Assembly (NCBI GenBank): GCA_964488025.1
Contig: CAZATJ010000020.1
Span: forward strand, 1 to 13,288
DNA: 13,288 nucleotides
Source: UBA1568 sp964488025
Lineage (GTDB): Bacteria > Patescibacteriota > Minisyncoccia > Moranbacterales > UBA1568
Direction: 5' to 3'
Shown piece by piece: positions 1 to 5,758 of this stretch (positions within the stretch are counted from its first letter, which is position 1; the number at the start of each line of letters is the position of its first letter). Made by a program: the position numbers and the translations under genes. The notes below the pieces were generated by a model. That model did no database searches and was not told where the DNA came from. It saw only the letters and a program-made list of their open reading frames with translations.

Positions 1-54
1 CTTGGAAAGCGAGTAGGGTGCAAGCCCTCGAGAGTTCGAATCTCTCCATCTCCG
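1..54 (+). tRNA. tRNA-Ser(GGA), 3' part only
   Basis: The window opens inside a tRNA. A seven-base anticodon loop TTGGAAA (2-8) with anticodon GGA at 4-6 is followed by the 3' anticodon strand GCGAG (9-13). A long variable arm follows (AGGG/CCCT closing a GCAA-type loop, 15-28), as in type II tRNAs such as Ser. The T arm is GAGAG-TTCGAAT-CTCTC (30-46). The acceptor 3' strand is CATCTCC (47-53) and the discriminator is G54, typical of Ser. CCA is not encoded: the bases after G54 are CAA. The 5' half lies outside the window. Confidence 0.9.
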
Positions 55-249
55 CAAATTTTCAAAATTCAAAACTGGAGAAGAAAGAGAGTCGGCGCGT
101 AGCGCCGTCTGTTCCGCATTCCCCCCAAGAAATCCCCAGTCTGAAAGGATTTTCCACGCTCCGTGTGGCTCAAAAAGTACGGTTCGATCCAAAATTTTAA
201 AGTTCGAACCGATTATTCGCTTTTTGTTCAAAAGATGATAATTTTTCTT
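55..249. other. Spacer between tRNA-Ser and the IS element; no gene seen
   Basis: No credible coding frame is visible here. There are two small inverted repeats. CGGCGC/GCGCCG with a 3-nt loop lies at 93-107. CGGTTCGA/TCGAACCG lies at 180-187/204-211 with an AT-rich loop, followed by a T-run at 220-225. The second may act as a weak terminator for tRNA-Ser or for the convergent transposase, but the long loop makes this uncertain. Confidence 0.4.
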
Positions 250-833
250 GGTAATGAGTGTGTTTCGTAACTGAAAAAGATATTTAAAAACAGCTTGAAC
301 AGATTCTCGTGCCGATGATTGTACCGGCACTTCACTTCTTTAAGATACATCGGAAAGTGATACTTGGAAACTCCGCGATAGTTGTAGAGGATACGCTTCG
401 CGAAACTCCAGAATCCTTCGATACCATTGATGTGATTCTTCGTTCCCTTGTCCACCATGTTTTTTGAATGATTGACGGTATGATGCTTGCCGAGTCGTTT
501 CAGCGAATGGTAGCTTTTGAAGGTATCGGTGTAGTAGACGGAACCTTTTCTCGTTTTCTTTCGGATGATATCCATTGGCACCTCGACCTCGATGGTCTGG
601 TAGTCAAAATCCAAATCATTCGCCAATTGATACGCGGGCTGTGGCTGATAGAATCCCTTGATGATGGCGATCTCCGTCCGAATTCTTTTCAGGCTCTTTT
701 GTTTCTTGCATTTCTCGCACTTCACATAGCCCCGCTTGGTTTTGTTGGTACGGAAGGATCCGCAGAAGACGCATTTTTTCCCTCGTAAAAAATTGGTCAC
801 GCAACCGAAAACGTTTCTTTTTACTTTAACCAT
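228..833 (-). CDS. IS1595-family (ISXO2-like) transposase, internally deleted
   Basis: About 201 residues from the ATG at 833. That start has an AGAGG-type ribosome site about 12 nt upstream; a GTG at 869 would start inside the inverted repeat. The N-terminus has a zinc ribbon (CVFC...CEKC) and the N-terminal region typical of the family up to LANDLDFDYQTI. The text then jumps to EVEVPMDIIRKKTRKGS, followed by the second catalytic Asp (YYTDTFKSY) and the third acidic residue (HINGIEGFWSFAKR), with the conserved KYHFPMYLKE tail. The stretch of roughly 80-90 residues that normally carries the first catalytic Asp (the DESYFGG-like block) is absent, yet the frame is kept. The reading frame also runs through the left inverted repeat and stops 22 bp outside the element. 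The protein should be catalytically dead. Family assignment rests on recognised motifs; the size of the deletion is from memory of the family. Confidence 0.82.
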   Translation of the reverse strand: MVKVKRNVFGCVTNFLRGKKCVFCGSFRTNKTKRGYVKCEKCKKQKSLKRIRTEIAIIKGFYQPQPAYQLANDLDFDYQTIEVEVPMDIIRKKTRKGSVYYTDTFKSYHSLKRLGKHHTVNHSKNMVDKGTKNHINGIEGFWSFAKRILYNYRGVSKYHFPMYLKEVKCRYNHRHENLFKLFLNIFFSYETHSLPRKIIIF

Positions 834-877
834 AGTGATATTGTACCTCTTCGAGGTTACAAAACACACTCATTACC
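250..877 (-). mobile_element. IS1595-family element, internally deleted (628 bp)
   Basis: The element is bounded by 22-bp terminal inverted repeats at 250-271 and 856-877. They match at 21 of 22 positions (outer ends GGTAATGAGTGTG...). The interior encodes an ISXO2/IS1595-type transposase on the minus strand that lacks its central part, so the element is shorter than an intact member with a zinc-ribbon transposase would be. The flanking 8-mers TTTTTCTT (242-249) and TATTTTAT (878-885) do not match, so no target-site duplication can be shown. It is probably an old or rearranged insertion that cannot move by itself, although its ends look usable by a related transposase in trans. Confidence 0.85.
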
Positions 878-921
878 TATTTTATTGAGCATCAATTAAC
901 ACCTCTCCTATTGAGATTTTT

Positions 922-1557
922 TTACGGAAGCTTGATCTCTTCTACTTTCAACAATTCTTTCAGCGAGAGAAGGATCGGGATATCGATTTCAAAAAGGGAG
1001 TGGTATTTTTCAAGATCTGGTCTTTTAAGCAGAAAATACCTTGGTCTGGGAAAGTCTTCCTTCAGAATCTTTGTTTCTCCCCAATGATCATTTATGAAGC
1101 AGTCTCCGGTATCCAGTCGCAGCTCAGCGAGAGCATCTGATTTATCCCCCTGACAGATCATGACTTTGTCAAAAAAAACACCGAGTCCTGAACGTTCTAT
1201 TTTCTGCATCTGCATTTTTTCAGAACCCCTGGTGAGAAGAATTAGTCTCAATCTCCGATCCTTTAACGCGCCCAAAACCTGGAACGCCTCTTGACTGACA
1301 TATTTCCTATAATCGCTTTTTTCAAACACCAAAAATTTCTCTGAGGCCAGTCTTTTATCAAAAGCTTCACACCTTTTTTCCAAAACTTCAGAATGAAGTT
1401 CAAAATCGTAGCTTCCTGCTACTTGCTTGAGATGTTCTTCGTAGGCACTCTCGACTACATCCCGAGATGCTCCACTTTCTTCAAAAATCCTAAAAAGATC
1501 CTCTTTAAATGAGACTGTATCAAATAGCGTATGATCAAGGTCAAAAACAAGAGTCAT
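922..1557 (-). CDS. HAD-superfamily hydrolase (phosphatase-like)
   Basis: A predicted soluble phosphohydrolase of about 211 residues. Motif I is FDLDHTLFDT at the N-terminus (Asp6 nucleophile and Asp8 acid/base, counted from the ATG at 1557). Motif II is ILLTRGS, and the motif IV region is CFINDHWGETK. The helical stretch between motif I and motif II is the usual cap. The substrate cannot be read from the sequence. I chose the ATG at 1557 because HAD proteins normally begin a few residues before motif I. An alternative ATG at 1605 would add 16 residues with no domain match and lies in the loop of a perfect hairpin (1588-1621). Neither start has a clear Shine-Dalgarno site. The gene follows the PfkB kinase on the same strand and probably shares its transcript. 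Confidence 0.8.
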   Translation of the reverse strand: MTLVFDLDHTLFDTVSFKEDLFRIFEESGASRDVVESAYEEHLKQVAGSYDFELHSEVLEKRCEAFDKRLASEKFLVFEKSDYRKYVSQEAFQVLGALKDRRLRLILLTRGSEKMQMQKIERSGLGVFFDKVMICQGDKSDALAELRLDTGDCFINDHWGETKILKEDFPRPRYFLLKRPDLEKYHSLFEIDIPILLSLKELLKVEEIKLP

Positions 1558-1587
1558 TGAAGAAGAATTTATTTTTACAAATTTGGC

Positions 1588-1621
1588 CTGGTATGATCGT
1601 TGCATACAACGATCATACCAG
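1588..1621. repeat. Perfect 15-bp inverted repeat, 4-nt spacer, between pfkB-type and HAD genes
   Basis: The arm CTGGTATGATCGTTG (1588-1602) is followed by CATA and the exact reverse complement (1607-1621), giving a 34-bp near-palindrome. It begins four bases after the kinase stop codon in transcript direction. It is not followed by a T-run on the minus strand, so it is not a classic terminator. As RNA it would be a stable hairpin that exposes an AUG in its loop. It could be an mRNA-processing or stability element, a translational control hairpin for the HAD gene, an operator, or a recombination site. Confidence 0.85.
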
Positions 1622-1625
1622 TACC

Positions 1626-2546
1626 CTAATCATGTAATCTCCTTGCGATGTCTTCGAGGGTTGGACCGGTAGAAGCACCTACGTGTTCGACTTTCATCCC
1701 AGCGACCAACGAAGCGAACTTCAAGCTTGATTCTATTTGTTCGATGCTGAAGTAGTCAAGTACCTCTTGGTTCTCGGTCAACTTAACCAAAAATGCAGCC
1801 AAAAACCAATCACCAGCGCCCACCTCACTAACACAGTTACTGGACACGGCGGGATATCTCATCTGGGTTCCATGATAACTGAACCAGCCACCACGGGAGT
1901 TTTCCGTGACCACAAGAAGATCTACGCCGAAGCTATGAATCTGACTGACCGATAGTCCGCTCGCCTCATACTCATAGTCACTCATGAAAAGGAAATCCGT
2001 CAGACCAAGGATTTCTTCGATAGGAAGGCTTGAGAAAAAAAGGCTCTTACTCGGAACCAATACTCGCAAACTTGCCTCATCTTGGAACAAAGCCTTGGTA
2101 AGTTCAGACTCGCCATCTGTTACACCGAGAGCAAGGCAGATGTTGGCTCCGATCTCTCCCCGGATTCGAGAAACCTCGGCAATTGCCTGGTTCAAAAAAC
2201 ACTCTTTTACCTGCCCTCGCCGACCGATTACTCTTTTCACCTTTCCGCCAATCGGAAGGAATGCTAAACCAGACCTGTCTAACACTGGCAGCAGATGATG
2301 CTGACAGGAAACCGACCCAAACAGACCTTTCATGATTACGCCGAACGGATCAGGATCCGCATCAACCAGCCCAATCAATGCGGGGCTGACTCCGAGGCTC
2401 GACAACGCGGTCACGGTATTGAGGGCCGACCCCGCTAAACGCAGAGTGGCGTCCTGAAGAGGAATCTTAGCCTCAGAGGAATCACCATCAAAGACAAAGC
2501 TCACTTCCAGATTTATGGAAAATCCGGCTAAAATGGTAGTTGCCAT
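1626..2546 (-). CDS. PfkB/ribokinase-family carbohydrate (or nucleoside) kinase
   Basis: A 306-residue protein, a normal length for the family. The N-terminal substrate-side signature is LAGSALNTVTALSSLG (about residues 38-52). The C-terminal PfkB signature reads EVGAGDWFLAAFLVKL (about 241-256): the GAGD anion hole and catalytic base Asp246 are intact, but the usual DTTGAGDAF has become SEVGAGDWF. The family transfers phosphate from ATP to sugars, sugar phosphates or nucleosides; the substrate is not evident. The start ATG at 2546 has a good AGGAG site seven bases upstream. A strong minus-strand promoter (2596-2624) drives it. It is transcribed away from the pirin gene and toward the HAD gene, 68 nt downstream, so a kinase/phosphatase pair on one metabolite class is plausible but inferred. 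Confidence 0.85.
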   Translation of the reverse strand: MATTILAGFSINLEVSFVFDGDSSEAKIPLQDATLRLAGSALNTVTALSSLGVSPALIGLVDADPDPFGVIMKGLFGSVSCQHHLLPVLDRSGLAFLPIGGKVKRVIGRRGQVKECFLNQAIAEVSRIRGEIGANICLALGVTDGESELTKALFQDEASLRVLVPSKSLFFSSLPIEEILGLTDFLFMSDYEYEASGLSVSQIHSFGVDLLVVTENSRGGWFSYHGTQMRYPAVSSNCVSEVGAGDWFLAAFLVKLTENQEVLDYFSIEQIESSLKFASLVAGMKVEHVGASTGPTLEDIARRLHD

Positions 2547-2595
2547 GTTTTAACTCCTTTTCCTAGAGGTTGAGAACAATCAAAGAACTGGGTAC

Positions 2596-2624
2596 ATTTT
2601 AGGCCATCAATTTGGAAAAGTCAA
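2596..2624 (-). promoter_or_regulatory. Sigma-70-type promoter for the PfkB-HAD unit
   Basis: On the minus strand, TTGACT (2624-2619) and TAAAAT (2601-2596) are separated by exactly 17 bases. The predicted transcription start is near 2589, giving a leader of about 40 nt with a proper ribosome site. Confidence 0.75.
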
Positions 2625-2646
2625 CAGCTCGAAAGAAAGGGGTGGT

Positions 2647-2658
2647 ACTATTAATAGT
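2647..2658. promoter_or_regulatory. 12-bp palindrome in the PfkB/pirin divergent intergenic region
   Basis: ACTATTAATAGT is perfectly self-complementary. It sits just upstream of the -35 box of the kinase promoter and about 30 bp upstream of the pirin start, a position suited to an operator serving both directions. Palindromes of this AT-rich type can also arise by chance. Confidence 0.4.
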
Positions 2659-2687
2659 GAAGCAGAGGTTTTTACGACGAAATAATT

Positions 2688-3395
2688 ATGCAGACTGTAC
2701 TGCACGAGGCATCGTCGCGCGGATACGCAGAGCATGGCTGGCTGACCACTCATCACTCGTTCAGTTTTGCTTCGTACTATGATCCGGAGCGGATGGGTTT
2801 TGGAGCGCTTCGGGTACTCAATGACGATACCATCGCCCCGGGAGCCGGTTTCGGCAGGCATCCCCACGACAACATGGAGATTATCACCATTCCTTTGTCA
2901 GGGTCACTCAAGCATGAGGACAGCATGGGGAACAGCGCCGTTATCACGACTGGCGAAGTGCAGGTGATGAGCGCGGGGACGGGCGTGGTGCATGCCGAAT
3001 GGAACGCCTCAGAGAAGGATCCCCTGACTCTTTTCCAGATCTGGATTCTTTCTGATAAGCGTGGCGTGGAACCTCGCTATGATCAGAAGCATTTTGACCC
3101 GGCGCGGTATCGGAATAATTTTTATCAGGTTGTGGGGAGGATCGGCGAGAGTGAAATCGGGATTCATCAGGAGGCTGGGATTTTTTTGGCACGCTTCGAT
3201 GCCGGAAAAAACACCGAGTATGTTTTGAAAAATTCGGGACAGGGCGTGTACTTCCTGGTCATCGAAGGTGATGCGACAATAGCGGGGACGCAGCTTTTAT
3301 CACGCGACGCTCTGGGGGTGTGGGATACGGAACGGATTATGATTACCATCAAAAAAGATACGCAACTTTTGGCTATCGAAGTCCCGATGAGATAA
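2688..3395 (+). CDS. Pirin-family bicupin protein (YhhW-like)
   Basis: A 235-residue protein, matching the short bacterial pirins of the YhhW type. The N-terminal cupin carries FGRHPHDNMEI with His58 and His60, and GTGVVHAEWN with His102 and Glu104. These are the four metal ligands known in the family (His-x-His, then His-x-Glu). The GFGALRVLNDD and PGAGFGRHPH motifs are typical. The C-terminal cupin (about 130-233) has no metal motif, as is normal. Characterised relatives bind Fe or Ni and some cleave quercetin; the physiological role is unknown. No strong Shine-Dalgarno site is seen before the ATG. The gene is divergent from the kinase, and a new promoter overlaps its 3' flank, so it is probably monocistronic. 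Confidence 0.9.
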   Translation: MQTVLHEASSRGYAEHGWLTTHHSFSFASYYDPERMGFGALRVLNDDTIAPGAGFGRHPHDNMEIITIPLSGSLKHEDSMGNSAVITTGEVQVMSAGTGVVHAEWNASEKDPLTLFQIWILSDKRGVEPRYDQKHFDPARYRNNFYQVVGRIGESEIGIHQEAGIFLARFDAGKNTEYVLKNSGQGVYFLVIEGDATIAGTQLLSRDALGVWDTERIMITIKKDTQLLAIEVPMR

Positions 3396-3396
3396 G

Positions 3397-3405
3397 TGGT
3401 ATACT
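3397..3405 (+). promoter_or_regulatory. Extended -10 promoter for mscL-malic enzyme
   Basis: TGGTATACT combines an extended -10 TGn with TATACT, two bases after the pirin stop codon. A start near 3412 would leave only about 11-20 nt before the first mscL start codons, so the transcript may be nearly leaderless. Confidence 0.55.
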
Positions 3406-3422
3406 ACCAGCATAAGCAGTAA

Positions 3423-3734
3423 ATGATGATTATGCTACACGCTGGAGAGTTTATGGATTTCATCCGTAAACAAGGAGTGGTTGGCCTGGCGATTGGGTTT
3501 GTTTTGGGGGGTGCGGTGTCGAAGGTGGTGACAGCCTTGGTGACGGACATCATCAATCCTCTTTTAGGCGTCCTGATCGGCAAGACGGAGGGTTTGAAAG
3601 AAGCTAAACTTGCCTTTTCCGGCGTAGAAATTCTTTGGGGAGATTTTTTGAGTGTCACGATTGATTTTTTGGTCATCGCTCTGGTGGTTTACTACGCGGT
3701 GAAACTTCTTGGAATCGAAATGGGTAAAAAGTAA
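3423..3734 (+). CDS. mscL: Large-conductance mechanosensitive channel MscL
   Basis: A 103-residue membrane protein that forms a homopentameric tension-gated pore releasing solutes on osmotic downshock. It shows the amphipathic N-terminal helix (EFMDFIRKQG), the pore-lining TM1 with the glycine pattern GLAIGFVLGGAVSKVV, the conserved DIINPLLG after TM1, a short periplasmic loop, TM2 (SVTIDFLVIALVVYYAV) and a short basic tail. It is shorter than E. coli MscL (136 residues), mostly in the loop and the C-terminal bundle. Start choice is open among ATGs at 3423, 3426, 3432 and 3453. Only 3453 has a GGAG-like site, but 3432 (MLHAGEFMDF) aligns better with the family N-terminus. The gene lies 15 nt upstream of the malic enzyme gene, so the two are probably co-transcribed. 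Confidence 0.92.
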   Translation: MMIMLHAGEFMDFIRKQGVVGLAIGFVLGGAVSKVVTALVTDIINPLLGVLIGKTEGLKEAKLAFSGVEILWGDFLSVTIDFLVIALVVYYAVKLLGIEMGKK

Positions 3735-3749
3735 TGAAGTGAGAGAACT

Positions 3750-4901
3750 ATGACGAATAAAAAGAAATATGATATTGGGAAAGAATCGCTGGCATTGCAC
3801 AAAAAACTGCGGGGTAAGGTGAGTATCGTGCCAAAAATTCCAGTGAAGAATAAGCGGGATTTGTCACTGGTCTATACCCCTGGGGTCGGGGCGGTGTCTT
3901 CATATCTGGCTACTCATAAAGAGAAATTGTCAGAATACACGATGACCGGCAATACCGTCGCCGTCATCTCTGACGGCTCGGCAGTATTGGGACTGGGAAA
4001 CATCGGCCCCGAAGGGGCGCTTCCGGTCATGGAAGGAAAGTCCATGTTGTTTAAGGCGCTGGCCGGTATTGACGCTTTCCCTATCGTGCTTGCCACGCAG
4101 GATACCGAGGAAATTATCAGAACCGTAAAAAATATCGCCCCCGTGTTCGGCGGTATTAACCTAGAGGACATCGCCGCGCCGCGTTGTTTCGAAATCGAGC
4201 GGCGTCTACAAACAGAACTCAATATTCCGGTGCTCCATGACGACCAGCATGGGACGGCCCTGGTTGTTTTGGCGGGACTGATCAACGCTTTCAAGGTGGC
4301 AAAGAAGCAACCGAAGAAAGTGCGTATCGTTATTGCTGGGGCCGGGGCGGCTGGAACGGCCATCGCCGAGCTCCTCATGCTTTATGGTGTTGGTGATATC
4401 ATCATGCTTGATAGTCAGGGAACACTGCATCGGAAACGAACCGACCTAAAAGGAGAGAAGCTTGAGTTGGTCAGGAAAACGAACCAGAACGATATCAGAG
4501 GGGGTCTGAAGGAAGCTTTGGCCGGTGCCGATGTTTTTGTCGGAGTTTCCAAGGGCGGTACCGTGACCGGGGAACATGTAAAAAGTATGGCAGCCAAAGC
4601 CATTGTTTTTGCCCTGGCCAACCCGGTACCGGAAATTATGCCGGATATTGCCAAAAAAGCCGGGGCCATGGTGGTGGCGACCGGTCGTTCAGATTTCGCC
4701 AACCAGATCAACAATTCACTTGGCTTTCCAGGTATTTTTCGCGGGGCACTTGATCACAGGGTGAAAAAGATTACCGATGCCATGCTTATCCGAGCGGCCA
4801 AGAATCTGGCGGCACTGGTGAAAAATCCGACGGCGGAGCGTATCGTACCGAATACGTTTGATAAGGAGGTCGTGGGAGCGGTAGCGAAAGCCATCCGCTA
4901 G
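3750..4901 (+). CDS. NAD(P)-dependent malic enzyme (oxaloacetate-decarboxylating)
   Basis: A 383-residue short-form bacterial malic enzyme. It oxidatively decarboxylates malate to pyruvate and CO2 with a divalent metal and NAD or NADP. Visible motifs are VYTPGVG with Tyr42, EGKSMLFK with the catalytic Lys97, the metal-binding LEDIAAP (Glu139, Asp140) and HDDQHGTA (Asp164), the Rossmann loop IAGAGAAGTA (about 195-204), and the late-family signatures ALANPVPE and VATGRSDFANQINN. After the GxGxxG beta-alpha unit the strand ends in MLDSQG, which suggests an acidic residue binding the ribose, so NAD is more likely than NADP. This is inference. No C-terminal phosphotransacetylase domain is fused. 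A weak GAGAG site lies just before the ATG. In a fermentative cell this would supply pyruvate and reducing power. Confidence 0.94.
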   Translation: MTNKKKYDIGKESLALHKKLRGKVSIVPKIPVKNKRDLSLVYTPGVGAVSSYLATHKEKLSEYTMTGNTVAVISDGSAVLGLGNIGPEGALPVMEGKSMLFKALAGIDAFPIVLATQDTEEIIRTVKNIAPVFGGINLEDIAAPRCFEIERRLQTELNIPVLHDDQHGTALVVLAGLINAFKVAKKQPKKVRIVIAGAGAAGTAIAELLMLYGVGDIIMLDSQGTLHRKRTDLKGEKLELVRKTNQNDIRGGLKEALAGADVFVGVSKGGTVTGEHVKSMAAKAIVFALANPVPEIMPDIAKKAGAMVVATGRSDFANQINNSLGFPGIFRGALDHRVKKITDAMLIRAAKNLAALVKNPTAERIVPNTFDKEVVGAVAKAIR

Positions 4902-4921
4902 CGTCTCTTTCTTTTCGCAGA

Positions 4922-4948
4922 AAAGATACTGCTCCTGATAGTATTTTT
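4922..4948 (+). terminator. Possible intrinsic terminator after malic enzyme
   Basis: AAAGATACT (4922-4930) can pair with AGTATTTTT (4940-4948) around a 9-nt loop, leaving the T-run as part of the stem. It is A+T-rich and weak, but it is placed 20 bp after the malic enzyme stop and just before the next promoter. Confidence 0.4.
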
Positions 4949-4950
4949 CA

Positions 4951-4959
4951 TGTTATACT
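4951..4959 (+). promoter_or_regulatory. Extended -10 promoter for the LytR_C gene
   Basis: TGTTATACT is a TGn-TATACT extended -10. No good -35 box is seen. The predicted leader is about 40 nt and contains GAAAGGA, but that is too far from the start codon to be an ideal ribosome site. Confidence 0.5.
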
Positions 4960-5007
4960 GGAAACGTATTTGCGAAAGGATTTTTTTTACGGTGATTTTT
5001 TGTGAAT

Positions 5008-5601
5008 ATGAAAAAAAAGGAAGAAGTGGCGATTGAGCAAGAGGTTTCGTCATCAGCCAAGCCCCAGTCATCACGCGAGCCCTTATTCGGGACGCTGCTT
5101 TTGATTTTCATGATGATAATTTTTCTCGGAGTCGTCGCGGGTATTATCTTGGGCGGGTATCATGGTTGGCGTTTGAACAAAGAAGAAAAAACGCTTACCT
5201 CGATTGAGAGTCTCGCTGTGAAAGAAGCACCTGTTGAGGAGGAGGTACCCTCCAAAAAAGAGGGTCAGACTAACCCATCGGCCGAATCCGCCTCAGAGGA
5301 ACAGGTTTTGGTAAAAGCGAAAGCGACCGAGATAAAAGTTTTGAATGGCGGCGCGGCCAAAGGAAGCGCCGGAATAGTGACGGAACTTTTGAAAAAAGAA
5401 GGATTTATTAAGGCAGTAGCGGGAAACGCGTTGGGAAATTACGTCGGAACGGTCGTTTATTTTGCTCCCGCCCTGGAGCAGGAGGCACAAAAAGTGAAAG
5501 TAGTTTTGATGAAAACCTATCCTACGGTTGAGACGAAGCCTGCTGTGTCGAACAACAAGGAAACCAGCCAGGCGCCGCTTACGGTCATTTTGGTAAAGTA
5601 A
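5008..5601 (+). CDS. Membrane-anchored LytR_C-domain protein
   Basis: About 197 residues. A short charged cytoplasmic N-terminus is followed by one transmembrane helix (LFGTLLLIFMMIIFLGVVAG, about residues 26-50), then a low-complexity E/K/S/P-rich linker to about residue 105. A globular C-terminal domain begins TEIKVLNGGAAKGSAG and includes LGNYVGTVVYF and LTVILVK, matching the LytR/CpsA/Psr C-terminal (LytR_C) domain. The catalytic LCP domain is absent, as in many stand-alone LytR_C proteins. A role in the cell wall or envelope is likely but unproven. A GTG at 5002 in the same frame, two codons before this ATG, is an alternative start. The gene has its own promoter upstream and a hairpin terminator downstream. 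Confidence 0.78.
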   Translation: MKKKEEVAIEQEVSSSAKPQSSREPLFGTLLLIFMMIIFLGVVAGIILGGYHGWRLNKEEKTLTSIESLAVKEAPVEEEVPSKKEGQTNPSAESASEEQVLVKAKATEIKVLNGGAAKGSAGIVTELLKKEGFIKAVAGNALGNYVGTVVYFAPALEQEAQKVKVVLMKTYPTVETKPAVSNNKETSQAPLTVILVK

Positions 5602-5628
5602 TTTCGATCAAGGGCACCGATTTTTCTG

Positions 5629-5656
5629 TTCCACTGTACTCCTTGGTACAGTGGGA
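5629..5656 (+). terminator. Hairpin terminator after the LytR_C gene
   Basis: CCACTGTAC (5631-5639) pairs perfectly with GTACAGTGG (5646-5654) around a TCCTTG loop. One or two more pairs can form below. It is followed by the T-rich sequence ATTTGCTTTCT. It lies 28 bp after the stop codon. Confidence 0.65.
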
Positions 5657-5758
5657 TTTGCTTTCTAGAGCCATTCGGCGTTATGCTTGTGGTATTCGGA
5701 GCGAATTTCATGGGGTTTATTCTGGGGGGGGTGGTTAAGAAAATTTTACCGGGTACAT

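Noticed and set aside
468..788. Plus-strand 106-residue reading frame
   Set aside because: It is antisense to the transposase, which has clear family motifs; the plus-strand translation has none.
242..885. 8-bp target-site duplication around the IS element
   Set aside because: The flanks TTTTTCTT and TATTTTAT agree only through being T-rich (5 of 8).
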